A stretch of DNA of 64,000 bases from Planctomycetota bacterium (GTDB lineage Bacteria > Planctomycetota > Phycisphaerae > Phycisphaerales > Phycisphaeraceae), in assembly GCA_021413865.1 (NCBI GenBank), contig JAIOPN010000052.1, forward strand, positions 1 to 64,000, given 5' to 3'. Under the pieces are notes generated by a model. The model did no database searches and had not been told where the DNA came from. It saw nothing but the letters and a program-made list of their open reading frames with translations. This document shows, piece by piece, positions 54,189 to 63,033 of this stretch. A program made the position numbers and the translations under genes. Numbering within the stretch: the first letter of the stretch is position 1; each line of letters starts with the position of its first letter.

Positions 54189-56768
54189 TCACGTCCTGGT
54201 CACGCCCAGCGTCACGATCGCGATAAGCGAACCGATGCCGATGCAGGTGAAGATCGGCGAGCCGGCGAAGAGCGTGGGGACGCCCAGCAGCGGGCCGAAG
54301 AGCATGACGGCTGCGGCGAAGAGGATGACCGCGCCGACCTTCCAGCTCCGCCAGAAGACCGAGAGGATGAGGAAAAGCCCCGCGACGCCCATCGCCGGGG
54401 AATTGAGCCAGCCACGCGTGAAGAGCGAGAGGCCGTCGGAGATGACCACGGCCGTTTTCGGGTCGCCGATGTTCATGCGCGAGCCCGCCATCACCCCCTC
54501 GTGCTGCACCCACGCGGCGAAGGCGGCGACGAGCAGCGCGCCGAGGATGAAGCGCGTGCCGCTGCCGCAGATCAGCTTGAGCGTGCCGTTGGAGACGGCG
54601 CCCCTGCGGGCCTTCTGACGCACGAGGGCGGCGTCGTCGAGCTGCGTCATCCGCGCGACGCTGGCCATGGGCCTGGCGGGCGCGGCGCCGGGGGCGAGCG
54701 TCTCGCTGTTGCGGGCGCTCACCTCGTCCTTGAATGCCGCGGCGTTCTCCACCATCGCCTCGGCGCGGGCGGAGGCCTGGCGCTTGGCGGCGGCCGCCTC
54801 CACGCCCTTGGCCTTGAGTTCCTTCTCCTCCAGTTTCTGCAGGAGGCGCGTTTCTCTTTTCGCCTGGCGTGCCTTCTGTCGCGCCTCGATACCGCGGATG
54901 ATCGGGTCGCGCCACGAGCCATGCTTCTTGCGCGGCTTGCCCTGCTCGCCCTTGCCCCAGCGCTCGCGGGCCTCGATCTTGGCCTCGTAGCCGAAGAGCG
55001 CCTCGTAGAACTCCTCCCACGTCTTGCCGCTGTACTTGCAGACGAACTGGCGCAGCGAGTCCTCCTCCAACCCCTTGAGCCGCATGGAGCGGAGCATGAC
55101 GTTCACGGAATCGATCGAGGGTTGACGCTCCTTCATCGCGGACCGGTCGAGGAACATGTAGAACGCCAGCGCCAGACCGACCGCCGCCGCGCAGGAGAGC
55201 AGCCATATCCAGAGCAGGTGCGGCGCGACCATGAAAATAACGGCGACGATGACGATGAGCCCAAGGCCGCGCACAATCCAATCACCGACGCCCGCGCCGA
55301 GCGTGGCCTGTCGAACCTTGCGGAAAAGATAGGTCTTGTGTGTGATCCCGGTGACGGCCACGTAGGCGGCGATCGTCAGCACCATCATGCCGAGAATCCC
55401 CGCCGCCAGCAGCACGCTGAGGTACCAGGCGCTCAGCGCCGTGAGCAACACACAGCCGGCGAGGAACGCCAGAACGACCGTGCGCCGCAGCTTCGCCCTG
55501 GGCGAGGCGTTGAACTGCGCAACAGCGGTCTCCAGCGCGTTGGCGTGCTCCTCGCGCGGCGAGAAGGGCCCGGTGGAGTCGATGCCGAGGAAACCCTCGA
55601 GCGCCTTGATGACCTGGCCCATGTCGGCGTAGCGGTCGTCGGGCCGCTTCGCCATCATCTTCACGATGATCTGCGACAGCACCGGCGAGACGCGCGCGGC
55701 CAAACGCTCGGGCGGCGTGACGTTCTCGCTGGCGTGCTTGGTCATCACCTCGACGACGGACTTGCCCTCGAAGGGCGGCCGGCCGGTGACCAGGTCGTAG
55801 AGCGTGCAGCCCAGCGAATAAATATCGGCGCGGTGGTCGGCGTGCGTCGCGTTCTCCGCCTGCTCCGGGGCCATGTAGGCGGGCGTGCCCATCGAGGTGT
55901 TGATCTGCGTCTGCGTCGCGTCGCCCCCGGAAACAACCGATGCGGAGACGGCGGGCTGCGTATCACCCCCGCGTCGTGATATTTTCACCAGCCCCAGGTC
56001 CGCGACCTTCACGATCCCCTGGCTGTTGATGAGCAGGTTCTCCGGCTTGATGTCGCGGTGGACCATGCCGTGGTCGTGGGCAAACTTGAGCGCCCGCGCC
56101 GCCTGCAGCGCGTAGCCCACCGCCACCTCGGGGTCGAGCTTCCCCTGCTCCTTGACCACCTGCGCCAGGCTCGCGCCGTCCACGAACTCCATGCTGAAAT
56201 AATGCAGGTCCTGCTCGGCCCCGATGTCGTGGATCTGCACGACGTTGTGGTGGACGAGCTGGGCGGCGGCGTAGGCCTCGCGGGTGAAGCGCGCGACGAA
56301 CTCCGGGTCGGTCGCCCACTGCGGGTTCATCACCTTCACCGCCACGTCGCGGTCGAGCGAGACCTGCCGGGCGAGATAGACCGAGCCCATGCCGCCCTTG
56401 CCGATCCGCTTGGAGACGACGTAGCCTCCGAGGTTTTCGGGCAAGGCTTTTTCATCCGGTGCGGCGGGCGTACTCGCGGACGGAGCGTGATGCGACCGGC
56501 CGGCACGGGCGGATGGCGCGGTGACGGCCTGCGTCGCGGCCGGGGGCTGCGTGGCGGATGCTGCTGACGGCTCGGCGCGCTGCGGCGGCGCGGTCTCCTC
56601 CGCGTCCACCTCCGACGCGATCACCGCCGTGATGAACTTCGGCTCCGCGTCGTCGGTCACGGTGAGGAGGAACCGCTTGTCGCACGACGTGCACTTGGGC
56701 GTGAACCGGCCGGGCTTGGCGCCTTTGATCACAAGGTTGAAACGGCAATAGGGGCAGCGGATGGACAT
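54189..56768 (-). CDS. Ser/Thr protein kinase with N-terminal zinc ribbon
   Basis: An 859-residue Hanks-type kinase. Residues 5-8 (CPYC) and 26-29 (CTSC) form a zinc ribbon. The kinase domain runs from about 115 to 385: glycine loop RIGKGGMGSVY, K145 (AVKV), catalytic HRD at 237-239 (MVHRDIKPENLL), and DLG (257-259) in place of DFG. Membrane helices follow at about 455-545, and the C-terminal part is charged and coiled. The ATG at 56766-56768 has GGAG upstream. It is divergent from the FHA-SpoIIE phosphatase gene at 57060. Confidence 0.9.
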   Translation of the reverse strand: MSIRCPYCRFNLVIKGAKPGRFTPKCTSCDKRFLLTVTDDAEPKFITAVIASEVDAEETAPPQRAEPSAASATQPPAATQAVTAPSARAGRSHHAPSASTPAAPDEKALPENLGGYVVSKRIGKGGMGSVYLARQVSLDRDVAVKVMNPQWATDPEFVARFTREAYAAAQLVHHNVVQIHDIGAEQDLHYFSMEFVDGASLAQVVKEQGKLDPEVAVGYALQAARALKFAHDHGMVHRDIKPENLLINSQGIVKVADLGLVKISRRGGDTQPAVSASVVSGGDATQTQINTSMGTPAYMAPEQAENATHADHRADIYSLGCTLYDLVTGRPPFEGKSVVEVMTKHASENVTPPERLAARVSPVLSQIIVKMMAKRPDDRYADMGQVIKALEGFLGIDSTGPFSPREEHANALETAVAQFNASPRAKLRRTVVLAFLAGCVLLTALSAWYLSVLLAAGILGMMVLTIAAYVAVTGITHKTYLFRKVRQATLGAGVGDWIVRGLGLIVIVAVIFMVAPHLLWIWLLSCAAAVGLALAFYMFLDRSAMKERQPSIDSVNVMLRSMRLKGLEEDSLRQFVCKYSGKTWEEFYEALFGYEAKIEARERWGKGEQGKPRKKHGSWRDPIIRGIEARQKARQAKRETRLLQKLEEKELKAKGVEAAAAKRQASARAEAMVENAAAFKDEVSARNSETLAPGAAPARPMASVARMTQLDDAALVRQKARRGAVSNGTLKLICGSGTRFILGALLVAAFAAWVQHEGVMAGSRMNIGDPKTAVVISDGLSLFTRGWLNSPAMGVAGLFLILSVFWRSWKVGAVILFAAAVMLFGPLLGVPTLFAGSPIFTCIGIGSLIAIVTLGVTRT

Positions 56769-56871
56769 GGTCGGCTCCGCGAAAGCGGGGAACGAAACAA
56801 GAGCCTTGAGGTGCGACACCAGCTTATCGACGCCCGTGGTGCGGGGTCAATGATGCGCGGGCGCAGCGCCC

Positions 56872-57008
56872 CCCTCTCCCTCCGGGAGAGGGCCGGGGTG
56901 AGGGGATCACCGGCCGAATAGGTCTCACGAACTCGCACGACCCTTCCGGCTGCGGACGCCCTCACCCGTCGGCGGGTACGCCGCCACCCTCTCCCGGGGG
57001 GAGAGGGG
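56872..57008. repeat. CTCTCCC-type dispersed repeat, copy 2
   Basis: A 137-bp element with the same end palindromes and core as 43634-43770. It fills most of the region between the divergent kinase and FHA-phosphatase genes. Confidence 0.85.
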
Positions 57009-57059
57009 AGGAAGTGATCCGTATTACAATGCCGCCGCATCTCACGGGAGGACGCGGGC

Positions 57060-58757
57060 ATGGGGGAAGCGAAAACCATCACATCGTCATCGTGGCTGGT
57101 GGCGCTGTCCGGGCCGGCGATCGAGCCATTGGAGTTGTCGCCCGACGCCGCCGCCGCATTGCAGGGGCTGATCATCGGCCGTCACGAGCAGTGCGAGCTG
57201 CTCCTCCCCTCCTCGGCGGAGACCGTCTCGCGCACGCACGCACGCTTCACCTTCGCCAACGAGCAGTGGCGGGTGACCGATCTCAAGAGCCGATGGGGCA
57301 CGTCGGTCAACGGCGTCGCGCTCACGCCCAACCAGGAAGTACCGCTGACCGAGGGCGACCTGATCCGCATCGCCCCCTGGACGTTCAGCTTCACCGCCAC
57401 GCGCGGCGCGGCGGGCGGTGTCGAGCCGGTCAACGACACCGAGTCGATGCAGACGCTCGTGCGCACCGTGAAGCAGGAGCAGGCCGCGCCGCTGGCGGGC
57501 GACCTGCTCGCGCTGCTGCTCGAGTGCGCCGCGGGCATCCACGCGGCCACGGACGAAAAAACCCTCGCGACGATCCTGCTCGACGCCGCGTCGCGCGGCA
57601 CCGGGTTCCCCAACGCCGCCTTCCTCCGGCCGCTCGACGCCGCGGGGCGGATCGAGGTCGTCGCCGCCCGCCCCGCCGCCGAACCCTCCGCATCCAATGG
57701 CCCAGGCTTCAGCCGGTCGCTCATCGCCACCGCCTCCACCGGCGTCGTCGCCGAGTTCGCGCTGGGCGCGGGCTCGAAAGACGACGTCGCGCAGAGCATC
57801 GTGCAGATGAAGCTCACCGCCGCGCTCTGCGTGCCGCTCATGCTCGGCGGCACGGTGGCGGCCTACCTCTACCTCGACTCGCGGGGCGAGGGCGGCGCAC
57901 GGCTCGGGCCGTCCCGGCTCGCCTCGGCGGGCCAGTTCTGCCTCGCGCTCGGCCGCATCGCGGGGCTGGCGCTGGCAAACCTCAAGCGGATGGAGATGGA
58001 GCGCCGCCAGTCGCAGATCATGGCCGAACTCACCGCCGCCGCCGAGGCGCAGCGCTGGATCATGCCGCGCCGCGAGGGGAAGTTCGACCGCTTCTCCTAC
58101 ATCGGCGAGAGCCGCCCCGGCCGCTACGTCGGCGGCGACTTCTTCGACGTCATCCCCCTGGGCTCCGCCCGCCTGGCCGTCGCGATGGGCGACGTCACCG
58201 GCAAGGGCATCCCCGCCTCTGTCCTCATGACCGCCACGCAGGGCTTCCTCCACGCCGCCATCCGTGAGCACGGCGACCCCGCCCGCGCCATGAACGACCT
58301 CAACCGCTTCGTCTGCCCGCGCCGCCCGGAAAACAAGTTCGTCACCCTCTGGCTCGGTGTCTTCGACGCCGACAAACGCACGCTCCAATTCGTTGACGCA
58401 GGCCACGGCTACGGCCTCTTGGCGCACGACGACGGCCAATCGCAGATGCTCTCGGGCGAAGACGGCCTGCCGCTGGGTGTCGCGCCCGACGTGCCCTACA
58501 CGGCGCAGACCATCGAGTTGCCGCGCGGCGTGCGCGCCGTCATCGTCAGCGACGGCATCATCGAGCAATACGGCGTCACCACCGACGCCGCCGGCAAGCC
58601 CGCACGCAAGCAGTTCGACGTCGCGGGCCTGCGCCGCAGCGTCACGAGTTGTGCACCGGATCACGATGCCGTCGCGGCGCTGTTCGAGGCCGTCATCAAA
58701 CACGCGGGGACCGACGCGCTGGCGGACGACGCGACGGCGGTCTGCGTGCGCGCGTGA
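57060..58757 (+). CDS. FHA-GAF-SpoIIE phosphatase
   Basis: The 565-residue protein has an FHA domain (about 38-100: IIGRHEQCELLL, VSRTHARF, DLKSRWGTSVNG), which binds phosphothreonine; a GAF-like middle (about 140-300); and a SpoIIE/PP2C phosphatase domain (about 340-565) with GGDFFDVIPLG, AMGDVTGKGIPA and the acidic metal ligands of the family. It is a natural counterpart of the divergent Ser/Thr kinase, and possibly of STAS-type targets. The ATG at 57060 follows the repeat closely. Confidence 0.87.
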   Translation: MGEAKTITSSSWLVALSGPAIEPLELSPDAAAALQGLIIGRHEQCELLLPSSAETVSRTHARFTFANEQWRVTDLKSRWGTSVNGVALTPNQEVPLTEGDLIRIAPWTFSFTATRGAAGGVEPVNDTESMQTLVRTVKQEQAAPLAGDLLALLLECAAGIHAATDEKTLATILLDAASRGTGFPNAAFLRPLDAAGRIEVVAARPAAEPSASNGPGFSRSLIATASTGVVAEFALGAGSKDDVAQSIVQMKLTAALCVPLMLGGTVAAYLYLDSRGEGGARLGPSRLASAGQFCLALGRIAGLALANLKRMEMERRQSQIMAELTAAAEAQRWIMPRREGKFDRFSYIGESRPGRYVGGDFFDVIPLGSARLAVAMGDVTGKGIPASVLMTATQGFLHAAIREHGDPARAMNDLNRFVCPRRPENKFVTLWLGVFDADKRTLQFVDAGHGYGLLAHDDGQSQMLSGEDGLPLGVAPDVPYTAQTIELPRGVRAVIVSDGIIEQYGVTTDAAGKPARKQFDVAGLRRSVTSCAPDHDAVAALFEAVIKHAGTDALADDATAVCVRA

Positions 58758-58764
58758 AGGCTCC

Positions 58765-58861
58765 GGTGGGGCAGGCGTCCCGCCTGCCTCTTCGAAATTA
58801 GACGCTCTATTGGTGTTCGACCGGCCCCCGGGCCGGCGGCAGGCGGGACGCCTACCCCACC
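58765..58861. repeat. Inverted repeat between convergent genes
   Basis: Arms 58765-58788 and 58838-58861 (24 bp) are complementary except for one position (GGCAGG versus GGTAGG). It may be a dispersed palindrome, and it could stop transcription of both converging genes. Confidence 0.8.
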
Positions 58862-58869
58862 AGAAGGCC

Positions 58870-59223
58870 TCAGATTGCCTTGCCGCCGCGTTCCTCGGTG
58901 CGGATGCGGATGCACTCCTCGAGGTGCGTGATGAATATCTTCCCGTCGCCGATCTCGCCGCCGCCGTGCTTGGCGGCCTTGAGGATGGCGTTCACGGTGA
59001 TGTCCACAAAAGGGTCGTTGCAGGCGATGTCGATGCGGACCTTGGGCAGGAGGTTGGGCATGACGGTCTGGCCGCGGTAGAGATCGCCGGCGTCGAGGCC
59101 GCCCTGCGCCTGGCCGTGGCCGGTGCAGCGGCTGACGGTGATGCGGGTGATCTCCGCCTTGATGAGGGCGGTGCGGACCTCGTCGAGCTTGTCGGGCTGG
59201 ATAATCGCGGTGATGAGCTTCAT
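58870..59223 (-). CDS. PII signal protein (GlnB/GlnK family) lacking the uridylylated tyrosine
   Basis: The 117-residue protein has the PII fold and its signatures: early MKLITAIIQPDKLDEVRTAL, and GDGKIFITHLEECIRIRT near the C-terminus. In the T-loop (about 35-58) the sequence is LYRGQTVMPNLLPK; the position of Tyr51 of E. coli GlnB is valine (V54), so it cannot be uridylylated there. A small insertion makes the loop longer than usual. It is 46 bases downstream of amtB and should regulate that channel. Regulation by 2-oxoglutarate/ATP binding is still likely. Confidence 0.9.
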   Translation of the reverse strand: MKLITAIIQPDKLDEVRTALIKAEITRITVSRCTGHGQAQGGLDAGDLYRGQTVMPNLLPKVRIDIACNDPFVDITVNAILKAAKHGGGEIGDGKIFITHLEECIRIRTEERGGKAI

Positions 59224-59269
59224 GTCGTGTTCCGGGGGAGTATTCTGGGAAAAGAAAAAGCCGCCTCGC

Positions 59270-60610
59270 TCAGTTGAGGTTCAGCAGGCCGTAACCGTGC
59301 TCGCCGTGGAGGGCGTGGTCCATGCCCGCCATCTCGCGGGTGTCGTCGAGCCGGAGGCCCAACGTCTTGTCCACGAGGACGACGAGGATGATCGAGCAGA
59401 CGGCCGAGTAGGCGATGGCGATGCCCACGGCGGTCGCCTGGATGGCGAGCTGCTCGGACCATGTCTTGGTCGTGACGGAGTCGTTCAGGATGAAGAGGGA
59501 GAGCGCCAAGGCGCCGAAGATGCCCGCCGCGCCGTGGATGCCGAAGACGTCGAGCGTGTCGTCGTAGCCGAGCCGGGTCTTGAGGATGATGGCGAAGTAG
59601 CAGAGCACGCTGGCGGCGGCGCCCAGGGCGATCGCCCCGCCGACGCCCACGGCCCCCGCGGCGGGCGTGATGGCGACCAGCCCGGCGAGGATGCCCGAGC
59701 AGAGGCCCAGGCTCGTCGCCTTGCGGTGGCGCAGCGCCTCAATAAGGATCCACGCCAGCGCGCCGGTCGCGGCGGCGACCTGCGTCACCGTGAGCGCCCG
59801 GGCGGTGAGGTTGTCGCTCTGCACGGCGCTACCGGCGTTGAAACCGAACCAGCCGACCCAGAGCAGCCCCGCGCCCATCAGCGTCATCACCAGGTTGTTG
59901 GGCTGCATCGCCGTGCCGGGGTAGCCCTTGCGCGCGCCGAGGTAGAGGGCCATCACCAGGGCGCTGATGCCCGCCGAGATATGCACCACCGTGCCGCCGG
60001 CGAAGTCGATCGCCCCCATGTTGAAGAGGAACCCGTCGCCCGCCCACACCCAGTGCGCCAGCGGGTTGTACACCAGCACGCCCCAGAGCGCGATCAGCAC
60101 GCAGTAGCCCCTAAAGCGGACACGCTCGGCGATCGCCCCGGCGATCAGCGCCGGCGTGATGACGGCGAACTTCCCCTGGAACATCGCAAAAACGTACTCC
60201 GGCACCGCCACGCCCATCGGCTTGACGACCGATCCGTCGAGCCCGCCGAGCATGAACTTGCCCGAGTCCCACCCGCACCAGCCGCCCAGCACGCTCGGGC
60301 CGAATGCCATCGCGTAGCCGCAGACCGACCACATCACGCCGATGATCGCCATGGCGACGAAGGAGTGCATCATGGTGCCGATGACGTTCTTGGTGCGGAC
60401 CAGCCCGCCGTAAAACATCGCCAGCCCGGGCACCATCAGGAGCACGAGGGCGGTGGAGGTGAGCATCCAGGCGGTGGCGCCGGAATCGGTCGCCGTGACC
60501 GGGACCGACAAGGCAGCATCATCCGCCCACGCGGTCGCCGCGCCGCCTCCGAGGATCAAAAAGGACGTCAGGGCAAGGGTGACGGACGCTATGGCGGACC
60601 TGGATCGCAT
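59270..60610 (-). CDS. amtB: Ammonium transporter AmtB
   Basis: The 446-residue protein has a signal-like N-terminus (ALTSFLILGGGAATAWA) and about eleven helices. The twin-histidine pore is present: H210 in GGTVVHISAG and H359 in DVFGIHGAAG, with D202 in the DFAGGTVVH motif. It brings ammonium in, and PII blocks it when nitrogen is in excess. Upstream lies a 383-base A+T-richer leader with a possible sigma-54 site. Confidence 0.93.
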   Translation of the reverse strand: MRSRSAIASVTLALTSFLILGGGAATAWADDAALSVPVTATDSGATAWMLTSTALVLLMVPGLAMFYGGLVRTKNVIGTMMHSFVAMAIIGVMWSVCGYAMAFGPSVLGGWCGWDSGKFMLGGLDGSVVKPMGVAVPEYVFAMFQGKFAVITPALIAGAIAERVRFRGYCVLIALWGVLVYNPLAHWVWAGDGFLFNMGAIDFAGGTVVHISAGISALVMALYLGARKGYPGTAMQPNNLVMTLMGAGLLWVGWFGFNAGSAVQSDNLTARALTVTQVAAATGALAWILIEALRHRKATSLGLCSGILAGLVAITPAAGAVGVGGAIALGAAASVLCYFAIILKTRLGYDDTLDVFGIHGAAGIFGALALSLFILNDSVTTKTWSEQLAIQATAVGIAIAYSAVCSIILVVLVDKTLGLRLDDTREMAGMDHALHGEHGYGLLNLN

Positions 60611-60735
60611 CAGAATCTCCTAATGAGCACCGCCGTAAAGGCACCAACCCCACGGCCGGAATGTGACCTATCTCTCAATTTGAATCTGAAAAAACAACCC
60701 GTTTTACTCAATCTCCCAAAAGACTTCAAAGCCGT

Positions 60736-60751
60736 TGCAAAACAGGTACCC
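60736..60751 (-). promoter_or_regulatory. Possible sigma-54 promoter for amtB
   Basis: On the minus strand GGGTACCTGTTTTGCA carries GG at the -24 and GC at the -12 positions with the correct 12-base distance, about 115 bases before the amtB ATG. It departs from the consensus TGGCAC-N5-TTGCA at three positions. amtB is controlled by sigma-54 in many bacteria. Confidence 0.3.
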
Positions 60752-60912
60752 AAAAAGGCACTAAGATCGCGGCAACCACCTCTAAACCCCTGTTCAAAAA
60801 TCAAGAAATAGCAAAAAAATATATCAAGAAAGTATCAAGATTCACAAAGGCATGCAAGAACAGACCACAGGCAGGGTATCCCGGGTAGTGGGGCGATTTG
60901 AAATGGGTGGTT

Positions 60913-60993
60913 GAAGGCGGGCGCCACTGGTCGGCCGTGTTCGGCGACCAGTGCGTATTCGATGAAAGAGACTGGTCTCGAAGACGCGACCAA
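60913..60993. repeat. Dispersed palindromic element, copy 2
   Basis: Closely related to 42180-42269: shared GAAGGCGGG(T/C)GCCACTGGTC start, a central GACCAGTGCGT, and ACTGGTCTCGAAGACGCGAC. The outer right arm has diverged. It ends right at the stop codon of the SRPBCC gene (60994). Confidence 0.82.
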
Positions 60994-61533
60994 CTACCCC
61001 GCCCTCTCCACGATCGACTTCATGTCCGCCAGCCCCTTCTCGAACTGCCCGCCGACCATCTTGTCGCAGTTCACCACCAGGCCGAACGCCTTGCCCGCGA
61101 AATTGTTCCTGCCCGACATCGTCCACGTCACCACCGTCTGCCCGCCCGCTGACCTGAACGTGAACTCGGCGGTGTTCGTCGCCTTCATCGGCTTGAGGAA
61201 CTCCAGCCGGAACCGGACCAGCTCGCCCGGCCGGCTCTCGGTGATCGTCATCCGCCCCTCGCCGACCTTGCTGCTCCCCACCCACGCAAACCCCGCCCCG
61301 ACTCCCGCCGCCGGGCCGTCGTAGGTCACCTTCGCATCCGGGTCGAGCTTCGCCCAGGGCGACCACGCCTCCCACTTGTGCAGGTCATTCACCTGCTCGA
61401 ACACCCGCCCCGCCGGCGCGGCCATGCCCATCGACCGCGCCACGCTGAACCCCGATGGCCGCAGCGCCACCACCACCACGAGCACAACCACCAGCACCAC
61501 AACGGCCGCGAGAATCATCAGCGGGATCGACAT
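60994..61533 (-). CDS. SRPBCC/polyketide-cyclase-like protein with membrane anchor
   Basis: A 179-residue protein with an N-terminal membrane helix (LMILAAVVVLVVVLVVVVAL), then a START-like SRPBCC domain (about 35-178): PAGRVFEQVNDLHKWEAWSP, VTYDGPAAGVGAGFAW, FLKPMKATNTAEFTF. Such folds bind hydrophobic ligands. Function unknown. Confidence 0.8.
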   Translation of the reverse strand: MSIPLMILAAVVVLVVVLVVVVALRPSGFSVARSMGMAAPAGRVFEQVNDLHKWEAWSPWAKLDPDAKVTYDGPAAGVGAGFAWVGSSKVGEGRMTITESRPGELVRFRLEFLKPMKATNTAEFTFRSAGGQTVVTWTMSGRNNFAGKAFGLVVNCDKMVGGQFEKGLADMKSIVERAG

Positions 61534-61707
61534 GGATTGCTTCTCCTTCGCCCCGGCGCGGCTGACACGGGCGTCTGTTGTTCATCGCACCTCATGCGTG
61601 CACCACGCCCGATGACGAGTCCGGGAGTCGTCGGGGTCCGCCGCTCCTAAAAATGATCGCACAAAGCCCTTCAGCGAAGTCCTCCCCCGCGCCAAGCCCC
61701 GCGCCTA

Positions 61708-62464
61708 TCACTTTGGCCGCAGGTAACGATTGGGAACATTGTTCAAAGGCGGAACCTCCCGCCCCGCGGCCTCCAGCAGGCAACGGATGTTGGAATAAAT
61801 ATCACGCTCGCTCCGGGTCACCTGGGGGAGAAGCCCCATCTGGGCGTATGAGATGGGGGTGACATCGAAGAACGTCGTCTCCCATTCGTAGCCCTTGCCC
61901 CACGTGACCCCGGCGACCCGCACGTCGGCTCTCGCGCCGGCCGCCAGGAGCAGCTTCATCACCGGCTCGGAACGGTTCCTGTTCGAGTTCACCGTGTGGA
62001 ACAGGGGCGTGTGCCCGTTCAGGCCATGCTCATCGATGGCCGCGGCTGCGTTGACATCGGCCCCCGCCTCGATCAGCGCACGCGCGGCATTCAGGTTCCC
62101 GTACTCAGCGGTCACGTGGAGCAGGGAGACACCAGCCAGCGACGTGAACGCGGAGACCAGGGTCGTGCGGTGCTTAATGCTTAAGCAGCGACGGTGCCGC
62201 CGTGACGACGGCCCTGATCGCGTCGGCATCGTCCAGCAGCACCGGCGCGACGGCTGGGTCCAGCAACACCGCCCCGCGATCAAACAGCAACCGCAGGCAC
62301 TCCACGAGCCGATCCGAGCGCGTGTATTCCTCCAGCAACCAATAAACAGGCAACTTCCCCCGGATCGGCGAACAAGGGTCGGCCCCCGCCTCCAGCGCGG
62401 CACGGACGCCTTCAACGTCGTGCCCGTCGAACGCGGAGAGAAGGTCTTCATTGGGAGTAGGCAT
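61708..62464 (-). pseudogene. Ankyrin-repeat protein gene broken by a 7-bp duplication
   Basis: The first part (from ATG 62462-62464: MPTPNEDLLSAFDGHDVEGV) stops early at TAA after APSLLKH (62174-62176). The second part continues in another frame: KHRTTLVSAFTSLAGVSLLH, then an ankyrin repeat (GNLNAARALIEAGADVNAAA) and GHTPLFHTV. On the plus strand TGCTTAA is repeated in tandem at 62171-62177 and 62178-62184. Removing one copy joins the two parts perfectly (SLLKHRTTLVS) into a protein of about 250 residues. Either a recent loss-of-function change or a switchable (phase-variable) gene. Confidence 0.85.
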
Positions 62465-62761
62465 CACAAACACCCTTGTGCCACACAACGCCCGGCAACC
62501 CGTTCAGCAGCACAGTTCCCCGAGAGTTCGATCGCGGGGAGCGATAACGGAGTCATTTTATGACCAACGAGGTTGCGGTCCTAATCGGTGGTGGACAGCG
62601 GATGCCGATGGAATGGTGCTGTTCTGAGGAGCCACGCCATACACCAGAGCGCACCGCAACCCGAATCGCCCTACATCGCCCCGAAAGAGTTGGCGCGGCG
62701 GCGGTGCTACACGCAGATCGAGTTAGTGGACTACATGAACGCCGCGCGGCACCTCGGCGCA

Positions 62762-62898
62762 GGGTGCGTGGAGCGCAACGCACCATTCTCCACGGCCGTC
62801 TCGCTAAAGCCATCCAGATCGGCCCTGCCGTGGCACCCATTATTCCCCCCGCGCGAGCGGATGCGGCATTGGTGCGTTACGCTCCGCTCCACGCACCC
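62762..62898. repeat. Imperfect inverted repeat (GGTGCGT type)
   Basis: Left arm 62762-62785 and right arm 62870-62898 are complementary except for one mismatch and a 5-base insertion in the right arm (GCTCC duplicated). Interior about 84 bases with no gene. Confidence 0.75.
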
Positions 62899-62910
62899 CG
62901 CCCTCACCCC

Positions 62911-62940
62911 GATGAATCATGCTGCCGCCGGGGGCTATGC
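62911..62940. repeat. Solo arm of the 43400-43585 type repeat
   Basis: GATGAATCATGCTGC, then CGCCGGGGGCTATG, is nearly the right arm at 43554-43585 with a few changes. No partner arm is found nearby, so this is a single relic or a half element. Confidence 0.72.
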
Positions 62941-63033
62941 CGGGAAATTCGAAAAGGGACCGCTGCCATCCGGTGCGGTATGCTGCACCACAAATCGTCG
63001 GCGACCGGCATCACGACCAAGCGAGGACCCCTC

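Larger units (their letters stand above)
60611..60993. other. amtB upstream region
   Basis: The part from about 60640 to 60860 is much richer in A and T than its surroundings and contains the candidate sigma-54 promoter. The right part holds the second copy of the palindromic element (60913-60993). No convincing gene; a 64-residue frame (60610-60804) has a composition unlike the genes here. Confidence 0.6.
62465..63033. other. Gene-poor region with repeats and a possible decayed gene
   Basis: An out-of-phase frame at about 62660-62770 encodes SPYIAPKELARRRCYTQIEL, which faintly resembles an excisionase-type helix-turn-helix start, but it runs into the inverted repeat at 62762-62898 and does not continue. 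The solo repeat arm at 62911-62940 follows. I see no intact gene here. Confidence 0.55.

Noticed and set aside
53098-55281. Long minus-strand frame across the second dehydrogenase and kinase genes
   Set aside because: It is antisense to one well-supported gene and out of frame with another, with an Arg/Gly/His-rich composition typical of shadow frames.
60610-60804. 64-codon frame just upstream of amtB
   Set aside because: No ribosome-binding site or family; it lies in the A+T-rich leader and is better read as regulatory sequence.
62560-63033. Possible longer N-terminus for the PhyH-like protein
   Set aside because: It runs through inverted repeats and has no domain; family members begin near the ATG at 63034.
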